Positions 36,416 to 45,107 of a stretch of DNA of 64,000 bases are shown here, in pieces. Every line of letters starts with the position of its first letter. Within the stretch, counting starts at the first letter, position 1. The DNA is from JAJNBA01 sp035512775. Its GTDB lineage: Bacteria; Actinomycetota; UBA4738; HRBIN12. The stretch lies in assembly GCA_035512775.1 (NCBI GenBank), contig DATKDI010000024.1, positions 1-64,000 of the forward strand. Reading direction: 5' to 3'. The position numbers and the translations under genes are program-made. The notes under the pieces are model-generated. The model was not told where the DNA came from. It did no database searches and saw only the letters and a list, made by a program, of their open reading frames with translations.

Positions 36416-37099
36416 ATGAGCACCGATATCGAGCTCGGGGCAGAAACCCGGATACCCCTGACCAGGGAACGGGTGCTGCGCACCGCGGTCGACCTGGCCG
36501 ATCAGGGAGGCATCGAGGCGCTCAGCATGCGGAAGCTCGCGCAGGCACTCGACGTCGTCCCGATGGCGCTCTACCGGCACGTGGCCAACAAGGAAGAGCT
36601 CCTGAACGGCTTGATCGACGTCGTCGTCGATGAGATCGACCCGCCGCTCGAGGGAGCCGATTGGAAGACGGCGGTCCGAGCGAGGATCCTCTCGGCTCGG
36701 CAAGCCCTCCTCCGCCATCCGTGGGCGTCCCGGGTGATGGAGTCGCGGACCGTGCCGACCCCCACTGTCCTCGCGTACATGGACTCGATGATCGGGATGT
36801 TCCGGGCCGGGGGGTTCTCGATTGACCTCACCCACCACGCCATGCACACGATGGGCAGTCGCCTGATGGGGTTCGCGCAGGAGTTGTTCAACGACAGCGG
36901 CGATGCGGACCAGGAGATGGAGGCGGAGTTCTACGAGGCGATGGCCGCCATGTACCCCTCGATCTACGAGCTCTACCTGACGGTCGTCCACGACGACTCC
37001 ACGACCGTCGGTCCCGGATGCGACGACCAGTTCGAGTTCGAGTTCGCCCTCGACCTGGTGCTCGACGGCTTGGAGAAGCTCAAAGACCGACACGCTTGA
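36416..37099 (+). CDS. TetR-family transcriptional regulator
   Basis: 227 residues. N-terminal HTH (LTRERVLRTAVDLADQGGIEALSMRKLAQALDVVPMALYRHVANKEELLNGLID, given here only as the domain span at residues ~16-70) is of the TetR type with a TetR_C-like effector domain behind. It should repress itself and the divergent dehydrogenase through the two GTGTAC palindromes. ATG at 36416 follows GGAGGTGTGACGGT. Effector unknown. Confidence 0.85.
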   Translation: MSTDIELGAETRIPLTRERVLRTAVDLADQGGIEALSMRKLAQALDVVPMALYRHVANKEELLNGLIDVVVDEIDPPLEGADWKTAVRARILSARQALLRHPWASRVMESRTVPTPTVLAYMDSMIGMFRAGGFSIDLTHHAMHTMGSRLMGFAQELFNDSGDADQEMEAEFYEAMAAMYPSIYELYLTVVHDDSTTVGPGCDDQFEFEFALDLVLDGLEKLKDRHA

Positions 37100-37137
37100 T
37101 CCCCGGCGGCAGGACTACGGAGAGCTCACCGGGAGGG

Positions 37138-37233
37138 TGTCGCTGGCTGGAGTACGAGCGGTACCAGACGAGGACCACTCGCGAGATCCCCGCGGTCATC
37201 CTCGAGCGGCTCGAGGACGCCGCCTCGAAGTAG
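37138..37233 (+). pseudogene. C-terminal remnant of a deazaflavin-dependent nitroreductase
   Basis: WLEYERYQTRTTREIPAVILER followed by stop at 37231 matches the last segment (Y..YQ..T.REIPV..L) of Ddn-type F420-dependent nitroreductases. No upstream part is present. Its stop codon TAG doubles as the start of the -10 box of the next gene. Confidence 0.45.
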
Positions 37234-37242
37234 CATCGCGAC

Positions 37243-37713
37243 ATGGAAGCCGCGACGATCTGGAAGTTCCTGCACATCGCCTTCATGTTCGTCGCCGTCT
37301 CGATCTTCGTCGGCCAGGGGATGCTGTCGGGGGCCGTCGCCCGCTCGGGGAACGTCCGCGCCCTCCGCGGTGTGTTGGCGGCGGAGGACCGGTTCGCCCC
37401 GATCGGCGGCGCGATGTTCCTCCTCGGCGTCGTCTTCGGGTTCCTCACGGCGATCACCGGTGACTTCGACCTGACGCAGACGTGGTTGTTGATCGCCTAC
37501 GCGCTCACGCTGTTCATCCTCGTGAACGGCGTCACGTACCACCGCTCGCAGGCCGAGAAGCTGAAGGCCGCCGCTGCCGCGAGCCCGGACGACCAGCCCT
37601 CCGACGAGCTCCGCGCGATCGCCGGGGCCCCGAGTGTCGCGGTGATGAACACGATCGACGGGCTCGCGTGGCTCGCGGTCATCTACGTGATGGTGGCGAA
37701 GCCCTTCAGCTAG
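37243..37713 (+). CDS. DUF2269-like membrane protein
   Basis: 156 residues, four hydrophobic helices, opening with IWKFLHIAFMFVAVSIFVGQG. Related in layout to the protein at 4630-5145. ATG is 6 nt after TAGCAT (37231-37236), implying a leaderless message. A 30-residue hydrophilic loop lies before the last helix. Function unknown. Confidence 0.65.
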   Translation: MEAATIWKFLHIAFMFVAVSIFVGQGMLSGAVARSGNVRALRGVLAAEDRFAPIGGAMFLLGVVFGFLTAITGDFDLTQTWLLIAYALTLFILVNGVTYHRSQAEKLKAAAAASPDDQPSDELRAIAGAPSVAVMNTIDGLAWLAVIYVMVAKPFS

Positions 37714-37731
37714 CGGGACATCCCTCCTTCT

Positions 37732-38283
37732 ATGGCGAAGCTGATCTACTCGGGGATCATGTCGCTCGACGGCTACATCGCGGACGAGAACGGCAACTTC
37801 GATTGGGCCGAGCCGGACGAGGAGGTGCATGCCTTCGTCAACGACCTCGAGCGGCCGATCGGCACCTACCTCTACGGACGTCGGATGTACGACGTGATGG
37901 TCGCGTGGGAGTCCATCGAGGACGAGCAGCCTTCCATCAAGGACTACGCGGAGATCTGGCGGGCTGCCGACAAGATCGTCTACTCCCGGAGACTGGAGAA
38001 GGCCTCCAGCGCGAGGACGCGCCTCGAACGAACCTTCGACCCCGACGCGATCCGGGAGATGAAGGCCGCGGCGGAACGCGACATCAGCGTGGGTGGTCCC
38101 GAACTCGCGGCGCAGGCGATCCGGGCGAGCCTGGTCGACGAGATCCATCTGTACCTCTCGCCCATCGTGGTGGGAGGCGGCACGAAGGCGCTTCCGGACG
38201 AGGTCCGCGTAGAGCTCGAGCTCCTGGCCGAACACCGATTCCGCGATGGCGTCGTGTACCTCCGGTACGGCACCAAGAACTAA
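37732..38283 (+). CDS. Dihydrofolate reductase-family (RibD C-terminal) protein
   Basis: 183 residues: LIYSGIMSLDGYIADENGNFDW is the characteristic N-terminus of RibD_C/DHFR-like reductases, TYLYGRRMYDVM the second motif, and DISVGGPELAAQAIRASLVDEIHLYLSPIVVGGG the NADPH-binding core. Start lies 18 bp after the membrane-protein stop. Substrate unknown. Confidence 0.85.
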   Translation: MAKLIYSGIMSLDGYIADENGNFDWAEPDEEVHAFVNDLERPIGTYLYGRRMYDVMVAWESIEDEQPSIKDYAEIWRAADKIVYSRRLEKASSARTRLERTFDPDAIREMKAAAERDISVGGPELAAQAIRASLVDEIHLYLSPIVVGGGTKALPDEVRVELELLAEHRFRDGVVYLRYGTKN

Positions 38284-38355
38284 CGGTGATCAGAGGACAG
38301 GCTCCATCTGTTCCTGCCGCCTCCATCCCTACACTTCCTCCGCCACCCCCGATGC

Positions 38356-39408
38356 CTAGCTGACCTCCGCTCTGCGAAAACGGACCGGAAGGCAACGTCG
38401 TTCCACGGTGATGACGACTTTTCCTTGCACCTGCCCTGTTTCCAGGTAGCGGATCGCCTCCGGAACCTCGCTCAAGGGGAAGGTCCTGTCGATGACCGGA
38501 GTGATCTTCCCGGCTTCGATGAGCTCCTTCAGGACGACCAAGCGGTCGCCCGGATCCTTGGCGCCGCGGAAGGGATGCAGCTGGCTCACGAACGGGGCGA
38601 TCACCATCAGCTTGAAGAATCGACCCAGGCTTCCGACCCAACGATGGCCCGAGCCTCCGTACTGATCGTGCCCGATCAAGACGTAGATCCCCTCAGGAGT
38701 GAGCGCGCGCTTGAGGTCCGACCACGGATGGTTCCCCGCGATGTCGAGGACGAGGTCGTAGCGCTCGGCGCTCCGAGTGAAATCTTCCTGCGTGTAGTCC
38801 AGGACCCGGTTCGCGCCGATAGATCGGAGCATGTCGAGCTTCCCGGGGCTGTCCACTGCGGTCACGTCCGCTCCGTACGCCTTGGCGAGCTGCACGGCGG
38901 TGGTCCCCACACCTCCACCCGCTCCGTTGATCAAGACCTTCTGTCCCGACTGGACCCGTCCCTCATCGCGGATGCCCTGGACCGCGATCTGACCCGAGGT
39001 GAGGACGGCCGCGGCCTGTTCGAACGTGAGGTTGGCCGGTTTCCGCTCGAGCCCAGCTTCGGGAACGGCCGCGTACTCGGCATAGGTGCCACCGTTGCGC
39101 CAAAGGTTGGCCCCGATGCTCGGTCCGAACACCTCGTCCCCCGGTCGGAAGCGCATCACGTTCCGGCCCACCGACTCGACGGATCCCGCCAGATCGGTAC
39201 CCGGGACGGCGTTCTTCGGTCTGCGCGATCCGGATCCCATGATGCGGAGCACGTAGGGCACCCCTCGCAGGGCGTGCCACACATCAGGATGGACCGAGGT
39301 CGCGCGGACCCGGACCAGCACCTCGTCATCTCCGGCGGTCGGCCTGTCGATCTCTCGGAGCTCGAGGACGTCGGGCGAGCCGTACCGCTCCTGGACGATC
39401 GCCTTCAT
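38356..39408 (-). CDS. NAD(P)-dependent alcohol dehydrogenase/quinone oxidoreductase-like
   Basis: 350-residue MDR protein: KAIVQERYGSPDVLELREID, the VPGTDLAGSVESVG loop, the nucleotide-binding VLINGAGGGVGTTAVQLAKAYGADVTAV and a C-terminal VPEAIRYLETGQVQGKVVITVE. Intact paralogue of the frameshifted gene at 35323-36296. ATG overlaps the methyltransferase stop by 4 bp (ATGA). Likely acts on ketones or quinones; unproven. Confidence 0.85.
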   Translation of the reverse strand: MKAIVQERYGSPDVLELREIDRPTAGDDEVLVRVRATSVHPDVWHALRGVPYVLRIMGSGSRRPKNAVPGTDLAGSVESVGRNVMRFRPGDEVFGPSIGANLWRNGGTYAEYAAVPEAGLERKPANLTFEQAAAVLTSGQIAVQGIRDEGRVQSGQKVLINGAGGGVGTTAVQLAKAYGADVTAVDSPGKLDMLRSIGANRVLDYTQEDFTRSAERYDLVLDIAGNHPWSDLKRALTPEGIYVLIGHDQYGGSGHRWVGSLGRFFKLMVIAPFVSQLHPFRGAKDPGDRLVVLKELIEAGKITPVIDRTFPLSEVPEAIRYLETGQVQGKVVITVERRCLPVRFRRAEVS

Positions 39409-40133
39409 CGTCCGTAGACCGACACGACGTTGCCCGTCGAGGTGAACGGCTCCCGGTTCCAGCCGTCCCAACGCTCCTTCAGACGCAGCCCGGCGATCCG
39501 CGCCATCAGGTCGAGCTCGCTCGGCCACGTGTATCGCTGCACGATCGGGAAGAGCCGTACGCCCTCGTTGGTCAAGCGAACGTGAGTCTCCTCGTGCCGC
39601 TGAGCCACCGGGTCGTGTCGACCGACATCGAACCAGACCTCATCGACGCCGATGGACTCCGCATGGACGTATCGGTCGTCGTACACGCGGTAGAGGAAGT
39701 TCGGGACGCCGGCCTCCACGAGGAACGATCCGTCGTCGGTGAGATGGGCGGCGACGCTCTCGAAGCAGCGCACCTGGTCCTCCTGGGTGAGCAGGTTGTG
39801 GAACGTGTTGTACACCACGTAGATCAACCGGTACTCGCCCGAGGCCGGCACATCGGCGAAGTCGCCCATCGTGACCGAGATCTGGTCACCACCCGGCTTC
39901 TCGCGCAGCCTGGCCACCATCGCGGGTGAGATGTCGATGCCGTCGACGCGGATCCCCCGCGCGGCGAGAGGCAGCGCGATCCGACCGGTGCCGATCGCGA
40001 GCTCGAGAGCGGGGCCACCGCCTGCGAGTTGCTCCAGGAATGAGACGGCCGCCTCCTCATCTCCCCGTGGCTCGTCGTCGTAGCTCTCGGCGGTCTCCTC
40101 GCCGAAGCTCATAGCCGGATCGTAGTTCTCCAT
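39405..40133 (-). CDS. Class I SAM-dependent methyltransferase
   Basis: 242 residues: ALELAIGTGRIALPLAARG (motif I), VDGIDISPAMVARLREK and YRLIYVVYNTFHNLLTQEDQVRCF (motif IV). The C-terminal half has the beta-rich insertion common in small-molecule methyltransferases. ATG is 6 nt after TAAGGT (40140-40145). Operon with the dehydrogenase, with overlapping ATGA. Confidence 0.86.
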   Translation of the reverse strand: MENYDPAMSFGEETAESYDDEPRGDEEAAVSFLEQLAGGGPALELAIGTGRIALPLAARGIRVDGIDISPAMVARLREKPGGDQISVTMGDFADVPASGEYRLIYVVYNTFHNLLTQEDQVRCFESVAAHLTDDGSFLVEAGVPNFLYRVYDDRYVHAESIGVDEVWFDVGRHDPVAQRHEETHVRLTNEGVRLFPIVQRYTWPSELDLMARIAGLRLKERWDGWNREPFTSTGNVVSVYGR

Positions 40134-40239
40134 GTACCAACCTTATCCACGCGACGGTGCGCATCGGAAGGAGACTTGCGCCGGGGCGAACGTCCAGTGT
40201 TTCGACACTTCTCAAGAGCGGTACTGTCGCCGCCCTCAC

Positions 40240-40260
40240 GCGCCGGCGCGTGGATGTGAT
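40240..40260 (+). repeat. Array repeat 1 (divergent)
   Basis: GCGCCGGCGCGTGGATGTGAT; two G are missing from the loop and the ATTTAG end is changed. Marks the left edge of the array. Confidence 0.4.
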
Positions 40261-40323
40261 CGGGCACACAACAGCCCAACTCACAGGCTAGGCTTCAGCT
40301 ACACGAGCGGAAAGGAATCATGC

Positions 40324-41184
40324 ATGAGCGATGTCCCCGGCGGGCCAACGCCGCCGACTCCCCCTCCACCGCCGCCGATGATGGGCGGACCCCAGGGCGG
40401 CATCCCGCCGAAGACGGTGGGCGACATCCTGTCCGCAGCCTTCAACATCTATAAGGCGAACGCGTCGCAGCTGATCCTGGTCGTCGCGGTCGTGGTCGTC
40501 CCGCTGTCGCTGATCGGCGCTCTGTTCTCCGGAGTGGTGTTCGCTCCCGAGCGGATCCGAGTTACCAACACGGGAGACGTGGTTGTGTTCGATTACGCTG
40601 GGCGTGGCCTCGGTGTCTTCCTCCTCGTTGGGGCGATCGGCGCATTAATCGGGGTGCTCATCTCGGCCATCCTGCAGGCTGCCATCCTGCGCGCCGCCGC
40701 GCAGGCCACGATCGGTGACCCGGTCGATGTCGAGGCGAGCTACCGATACGGGCTCAAGCGGTTGTGGAGCGTGATCCTTGTGTCGCTTCTGGTGGGCCTG
40801 ATCGTCGCCGTGGGTTTCGTGCTGCTGGTGATCCCCGGGATCATCTTCCTCGTGTTCCTGTCGGTGTCGATCCCGGTGCTGATCGTCGAGGGCCGGCGCG
40901 GCACCGAGGCGATGGGACGATCGTGGAACCTGGTGAAGGGACACTTCTGGCATGCGCTCGGCGTGATCGTGGTCGCGGCGTTGATCGTCGGGGTCATCTC
41001 CGGGGTCATCGGGGCGATCGGCGGCAACAACTGGGCCGTGCGATGGATCTTCACCACCATCGCACAGATCCTGACGGTTCCGTTCGCGTCGCTCGTCTCG
41101 GTCCTTCTCTACCTGGACCTCCGCGCGCGGAGCGAGACGCTGTCCGCAGAGACCCTGCGGCGGGAGCTAGCTTCGGGCACCTAA
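40324..41184 (+). CDS. Multi-pass membrane protein with proline-rich N-terminus
   Basis: 286 residues. Cytoplasmic start with GGPTPPTPPPPPPMMGGP, then TVGDILSAAFNIYKANASQLI and about five to six hydrophobic helices with VEGRRGTEAMGRSWNLVKGHFWHALGVI between the later ones. This motif is shared with the membrane domain of glycerophosphodiesterase-like and YciC/DUF975-type proteins. ATG at 40324 preceded by GGAAAGGAATC. Plus-strand gene in the first segment of the repeat array. Confidence 0.7.
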   Translation: MSDVPGGPTPPTPPPPPPMMGGPQGGIPPKTVGDILSAAFNIYKANASQLILVVAVVVVPLSLIGALFSGVVFAPERIRVTNTGDVVVFDYAGRGLGVFLLVGAIGALIGVLISAILQAAILRAAAQATIGDPVDVEASYRYGLKRLWSVILVSLLVGLIVAVGFVLLVIPGIIFLVFLSVSIPVLIVEGRRGTEAMGRSWNLVKGHFWHALGVIVVAALIVGVISGVIGAIGGNNWAVRWIFTTIAQILTVPFASLVSVLLYLDLRARSETLSAETLRRELASGT

Positions 41185-41296
41185 CGTTCGGGTGCGGTGT
41201 GATGCTCGACCTGCCCGGCAAGGAGCGCCCTCGAAGCCCTTGGCTGACTTGGGGTGAGACAGTCGCTCACCTTCCAACACTAGATGCAGGCTCCTG

Positions 41297-41320
41297 GCGC
41301 CGGAGCGCGTGTCAAATCAG
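41297..41320 (+). repeat. Array repeat 2
   Basis: GCGCCGGAGCGCGTG then TCAAATCAG. The hairpin half is conserved; the tail is changed. Confidence 0.65.
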
Positions 41321-41359
41321 AGCATGTGAGGCAACGGACGCCACCGGTGTAAACGCCGG

Positions 41360-41623
41360 GTGACTCTAACGTCGGGGGCTCGGCTTCGCGGCCTCAGGCC
41401 CCTGGCATCCGGGCGAGTGAAGCGACTCTGGGATGCGCGAGTGTTCGGACATACTGAAGGTCATGACCATGGGGCGCTCGAGGCGTTCGGTGGCTCACCG
41501 GGCGTCCTCGAGAGGTTGATCCGCCGAGAGGACCTCTCTGGTGAAGAGGCGGCCGCGGCGCTGTTGCGCTCGCTCAGGTTCGAGAAGGTGACGGTGGTGT
41601 TCGAGCGGCCACCGGCGACGTGA
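41360..41623 (+). CDS. Small hypothetical protein coupled to the APH-like kinase
   Basis: Open frame of up to 87 residues, ending LIRREDLSGEEAAAALLRSLRFEKVTVVFERPPAT. The true start may be a later GTG (41417 or 41441). Its stop overlaps the kinase start (GTGA), suggesting translational coupling and a leader or partner role. No family recognised. Confidence 0.45.
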   Translation: MTLTSGARLRGLRPLASGRVKRLWDARVFGHTEGHDHGALEAFGGSPGVLERLIRREDLSGEEAAAALLRSLRFEKVTVVFERPPAT

Positions 41624-42465
41624 ACCGCGCACGGCTGCGCGAACTGGGCTTCGAACTCGGCGCTCGCGCCGAGGGCGGTGTATCCGACGACGGTGCGTGG
41701 TTCGCGACGGCGCCGGACGGCGCGCCGGTGGTGCTCAAGTGGTTCCCGGACGAGACCGTCGCCGAGCGCTATGCGGTCCTGCTCCCCGGCCTCGACGAGC
41801 TCCGATCACGCGGCGTCCCGGTACCGGAGTACCCGCACGTCCTCGCCGTCGACGGCTGGACGCTGTCGGCGCAGCAGGTCCTGCCGGGTGCGTCGGTACG
41901 CAACCCGTCACGGGCGGTGGTGGAGCAGGTGGTCGAGTGCGTCGCCGCCATGGCCGGTGTCGCCTGTCCGCTGCCGGCGCCGGACCTGCGCCCATGGGGT
42001 GCGTCCGTCGTGCACACGCTCACCGTCGGCGTGGACGGGTGGGCGATGCACGAACCGCTGCGCACCGGGGGTCGTCGCAGCGCGGCGGTGCTCGACCGAG
42101 TGGAGGCCGTCGGCGCCGACGCCGACCCGGCGTGGTTCCCGACCGACGGGCTCGTGCACCTGGACCTGCACACCGACAACATCCTCGCCGGCGACGACGG
42201 CACCCTCACCGGGATCATCGACTGGGAGGGCGCGTGCGCCGGCGATCCCCGCTTCGATCTCGTCAGGTTCGCGTACGACCTCGACGGGCACGATCAACCG
42301 GTCTGGGACGTCGTTGAGGCCACCGGCATCGAGCGGCGCGTGCTTCGAGCCTACGTCGCCCACCACGCGCTGCGGTGCACGTCCTGGCAGATCCACCACC
42401 ACACCGATGACGTGCCCCGCCAGCTCGACCGCGCCGAGCGCGTCCTCGATCGGTACGAGGCCTAG
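41620..42465 (+). CDS. Aminoglycoside phosphotransferase-family kinase
   Basis: 281 residues with APH/choline-kinase features: PVVLKWFPDE (ATP-binding Lys), GLVHLDLHTDNIL around residue 184 (catalytic HxDxxxxN) and GIIDWEGACAGDPRFDLVRFAYD (metal Asp). Catalytically complete. GTG at 41620 overlaps the preceding small frame. Whether it acts on an antibiotic or a metabolite such as homoserine or choline cannot be told. The array repeat begins 22 bp after its stop. Confidence 0.85.
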   Translation: MNRARLRELGFELGARAEGGVSDDGAWFATAPDGAPVVLKWFPDETVAERYAVLLPGLDELRSRGVPVPEYPHVLAVDGWTLSAQQVLPGASVRNPSRAVVEQVVECVAAMAGVACPLPAPDLRPWGASVVHTLTVGVDGWAMHEPLRTGGRRSAAVLDRVEAVGADADPAWFPTDGLVHLDLHTDNILAGDDGTLTGIIDWEGACAGDPRFDLVRFAYDLDGHDQPVWDVVEATGIERRVLRAYVAHHALRCTSWQIHHHTDDVPRQLDRAERVLDRYEA

Positions 42466-42487
42466 GAGACGGCGGCCGTGGCCGAAC

Positions 42488-42511
42488 GCGCCGGGGCGCG
42501 TGCACGTTATC
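42488..42511 (+). repeat. Array repeat 3
   Basis: GCGCCGGGGCGCGTG then CACGTTATC; perfect hairpin half, variant tail. Confidence 0.75.
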
Positions 42512-42607
42512 AACCGTAAGGGCGGTGCTCCAGAGGAGGGCAGACGCAGTCACGGCCCCGACCAAAGGGACACTCCGACGGCACGAATCCCCGCCCGTGT
42601 AGGTTCG

Positions 42608-43085
42608 ATGGCGATGGGGGCGAAGGCTAGGGCCGCGATCGAGGACGGGAATCGCGTGGCGGTGGATCGGCTGCGGGCATTTGGCGCGCTCTCGGATGAG
42701 GAGCTCACCCGGGTGATCGATGCGCCGTGGAGCGCCGCCGCACTATTCGCACATATGGCGTTCTGGGATCGCTTCGTTCGTCGCCAGGTGGCTGCTCGCC
42801 GCCACCACCGGGAGTCGTACACCTCTTCCGATCGACAACGCTGTTCAGGAACTCGTTCAGGCACTGGTCAATGATGCGTCCCAGCAACAATGGGCCGTCA
42901 TGCCACCCCGGACCGCCTTCCAGGATTGCCTCGCGGCGGCTGCTGAGATCGATTCCCTGATCGCGTCGCTCGGAGCGGATGTCGTCTCGGAAGTAATGCG
43001 GGCGGGGCGAGAGCGTCTGGTGGACCGTTCGCTCCACCGAGATGAACACCTCAACACACTCGAGACTGCGTTCCCCCTCTCATAA
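42608..43085 (+). pseudogene. DinB/maleylpyruvate isomerase-like protein, frameshifted
   Basis: First frame: AIEDGNRVAVDRLRAFGALSDEELTRVIDAPWSAAALFAHMAFWDRFV. Second frame resumes at RWLLAATTGSRTPLPIDNAVQEL and runs through AAEIDSLIASLGADVVSEVMRAGRERLVDRSLHRDEHLNTLE to TAA. A one-base shift near 42790-42800 joins them. The HMAFWD and HRDEHL positions fit the three-His metal site of DinB-like thiol transferases. A TAGGTT box lies 8 nt before ATG 42614. Confidence 0.68.
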
Positions 43086-43140
43086 CGCCTGAGTGGCAAC
43101 GCCTTAATCGCAGATCCGGTAACCCGCTTCGCGGCGGCGG

Positions 43141-43165
43141 CCGCCGGGGCGCGTGGCCAATTTAG
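43141..43165 (+). repeat. Array repeat 4
   Basis: CCGCCGGGGCGCGTGG then CCAATTTAG; strong match, with GGC-CAATTTA-GCC able to form the second hairpin. Confidence 0.75.
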
Positions 43166-43191
43166 CCTCCGATAGGCGTCCACTGACGGTC

Positions 43192-43650
43192 GGTAGTGGG
43201 TCAGTTTGAATCTGAGGGGTGATCCTGGGCGTCAGTTTCGAGGAGGTCGCTGGCGCCGGCGACGGTGAGCACCCGGTGCGCGGCGCGCGACGGGTTGCGG
43301 AGGACTAGTGAGCCGCCGTTCTTTGTGAGTCGACCGCGCGCTTGGACAAGCACGTGCAGGCTCGACGAGTCCATGAAATCGACCTCGGAGAGGTCCAAAA
43401 CGATGGTCTGCTTGGGACCCATGTGGGGTTCGATGGCGTCTCGCAGCCGTCCCGCGGTCGCCATGTCGATCTCGCCGCGGACGTGGATGACCGTCGCCTC
43501 GTCCGTTGCGTTGACCTCGGTCGAGAAGTCTTCGGCCATCAACCGGAATTTAGTGGCCCTATCGGGCGGGTGGCAATTCTCCGTCGGTCCCGGGTGGTGT
43601 CTCAGCTCAAGCACGTCAACGGGGGGACTCATTCAAACTGACCCACTACC
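43192..43650. mobile_element. 459-bp STAS-gene mobile unit, perfect TIRs and 8-bp TSD
   Basis: Left end 43192-43211 GGTAGTGGGTCAGTTTGAAT and right end 43631-43650 are perfect 20-bp inverted repeats. TGACGGTC directly flanks both ends (43184-43191 and 43651-43658), a clean 8-bp target duplication. The only gene inside is a STAS-domain protein; no transposase, so it must be moved in trans. TIR style and TSD length would suit an IS21-like transposase, but this is a guess. Recent insertion, since both ends and the TSD are intact. Confidence 0.85.
43201..43539 (-). CDS. STAS-domain anti-sigma-factor antagonist-like protein (in mobile unit)
   Basis: 112 residues: EATVIHVRGEIDMATAGRLRDAI, IVLDLSEVDFMDSSSLHVLVQARGRL and HRVLTVAGASDLL are the SpoIIAA/RsbV STAS motifs; the DSSSLH serine is the usual phosphorylation site of such antagonists. 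ATG at 43539 lies 7 nt after TAAATT on the minus strand, so the unit carries its own leaderless promoter. The stop codon lies inside the left TIR. Twin at 46497-46832. A partner kinase is not nearby. Confidence 0.88.
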   Translation of the reverse strand: MAEDFSTEVNATDEATVIHVRGEIDMATAGRLRDAIEPHMGPKQTIVLDLSEVDFMDSSSLHVLVQARGRLTKNGGSLVLRNPSRAAHRVLTVAGASDLLETDAQDHPSDSN

Positions 43651-43686
43651 TGACGGTCGGGGAGGAAGGCACGCTATCGTCCGGAC

Positions 43687-43842
43687 ATGCCCACCGACGA
43701 CCACGCCCTCGTGAACAGAGCCACCTGGGACGAGGACGCGCGAAACTGGGATCCAGCGAGGACGAGCCAGCCCTACGTTCCGCTGGAATGGGCGAGGCGA
43801 TGGCCGAGCGCGGAGGCGTGGAAGGTGCGCAAGCTCCGCTAG
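43687..43842 (+). pseudogene. N-terminal fragment of a SAM-dependent methyltransferase
   Basis: 51 codons: DDHALVNRATWDEDARNWDPART...PLEWARRWPSAEAWKVRKLR then TAG. The VNRATWDE opening is typical of class I methyltransferases, but motif I is missing. ATG lies 6 nt after TATCGT (43675-43680), so the promoter survives. It lies just right of the STAS mobile unit, which inserted upstream of the -10 box. Confidence 0.55.
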
Positions 43843-43885
43843 CTGGTCCTGGCCCTGGTCGTGCATGTGCAACTGGCGGCCGATC

Positions 43886-43909
43886 ACGCCGGGGCGCTTG
43901 GACTTATTC
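43886..43909 (+). repeat. Array repeat 5
   Basis: ACGCCGGGGCGCTTGG then ACTTATTC; good hairpin half. Confidence 0.65.
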
Positions 43910-43936
43910 GCCACACCCCAGGACTTGGGCTCCAGG

Positions 43937-44857
43937 CTACAGGGTGCTAGACGCGCTCCGCTCGGGCTCGCTCTCGGGCACGCGAACGAGGTCCCCCGAT
44001 CGCGATTCCCCGAGCGTCAGCTCGGCCGTTACCGCGAGCCCCAGGTGCAGGGCCAGCGACGAGAGGAAGGACCACAGAAGGAGCGCGATGACCGAGAGCA
44101 ACGACCCGTAGGCGGCGTTGCCGCTCAGTGAGAAGTACAGACCGAGAGCGAGGCTGAACAGGAACCAAAGCGCGACCGATGCCGCCGTCCCCGCGGCGAG
44201 CGCCGCGCGAGAACCAATGCGTTCTCGCGGCGCCGTTCGAAACAGGAGGTAGATGCCGACAGCGGCCACCGCGACCCCAAGGGGCCAGCGCACTATGGTC
44301 CAGACCGTCAGCGCCGCACCCCCCCAGCCGAGGCCCTCGGAGATCGCCCGGCCGCCGGCGAGCGCGAGCCCCCCGGCTGCCAGGAGCACCCCCGCGGACA
44401 ACGAGAGAACGAACGCGACGCCGTAGCGCTTCCCGAATGGTCGATCCTCGGTCCTACCGGCGAGGCGGTTGGCGGATCGCTCGACCTGCGCCATCGCCAG
44501 CGTGCCCGCTAGCAACGCCGCCAGCAGCCCGAGGACCATCGCGGTCGTCCCTCCGTTGGCGCCCTGACGTGCCGCCTCTCGAAGCAGCTGGCCCGACGGA
44601 CCAGGAGAAAGCGTGTCGGCCATCTGCTCGACGATGCCTCGGATCCGCGGCAGATCGAACGCGCTGGCCAGGCCCACCAGCCCAATGAAGCCGGAGAGCA
44701 GCACGAACATCGACTGGTATGCGAGCGCCCGTACGTGACTCGAGCCGTCGGTCTCCCGGAACCGCTTCAGGGAGAATCTCGCGATCTCACCCCCGCCCCG
44801 CCGGCGGACCGGTCGCCACGCCGCGCCGAAGCCCCGCTCCTTCCCGGGCGTGTCCAT
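43937..44857 (-). CDS. YihY/BrkB-family integral membrane protein
   Basis: 306 residues, about six hydrophobic helices. HVRALAYQSMFVLLSGFIGLVGL, the long amphipathic region, and NAAYGSLLSVIALLLWSFLSSLALHLGLAVTAEL near the C-terminus match the YihY family (formerly called ribonuclease BN, a misnomer). Function unknown. Cassette gene on the minus strand; array repeat 5 follows its stop by 27 bp. Confidence 0.82.
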   Translation of the reverse strand: MDTPGKERGFGAAWRPVRRRGGGEIARFSLKRFRETDGSSHVRALAYQSMFVLLSGFIGLVGLASAFDLPRIRGIVEQMADTLSPGPSGQLLREAARQGANGGTTAMVLGLLAALLAGTLAMAQVERSANRLAGRTEDRPFGKRYGVAFVLSLSAGVLLAAGGLALAGGRAISEGLGWGGAALTVWTIVRWPLGVAVAAVGIYLLFRTAPRERIGSRAALAAGTAASVALWFLFSLALGLYFSLSGNAAYGSLLSVIALLLWSFLSSLALHLGLAVTAELTLGESRSGDLVRVPESEPERSASSTL

Positions 44858-45051
44858 CAGCCGCCGTCGACCATCTGCGTATCCCTATCGGTCATCCAGT
44901 CCTCTTGGAGTCAGTCTCCTTCGAGATATTCCCCTCGTCGAATTGGCAAGAGCAAGCCTACGTGGGCAATGGCCCCACGTGCCCCGGGAGGACGTCGGCA
45001 ATGGAGCCTAGAGGGGGTCAGCGGCTGCGTGGCCTCGTCGCGTGGGCTCCA

Positions 45052-45075
45052 GCGCTGGGACGCGTGGACATTTAG
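45052..45075 (+). repeat. Array repeat 6
   Basis: GCGCTGGGACGCG then TGGACATTTAG; perfect tail, with compensated-type changes in the hairpin half. Confidence 0.75.
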
Positions 45076-45107
45076 CCCCCCGGCAGGCCCATCCGCCTGG
45101 CCTCCGG

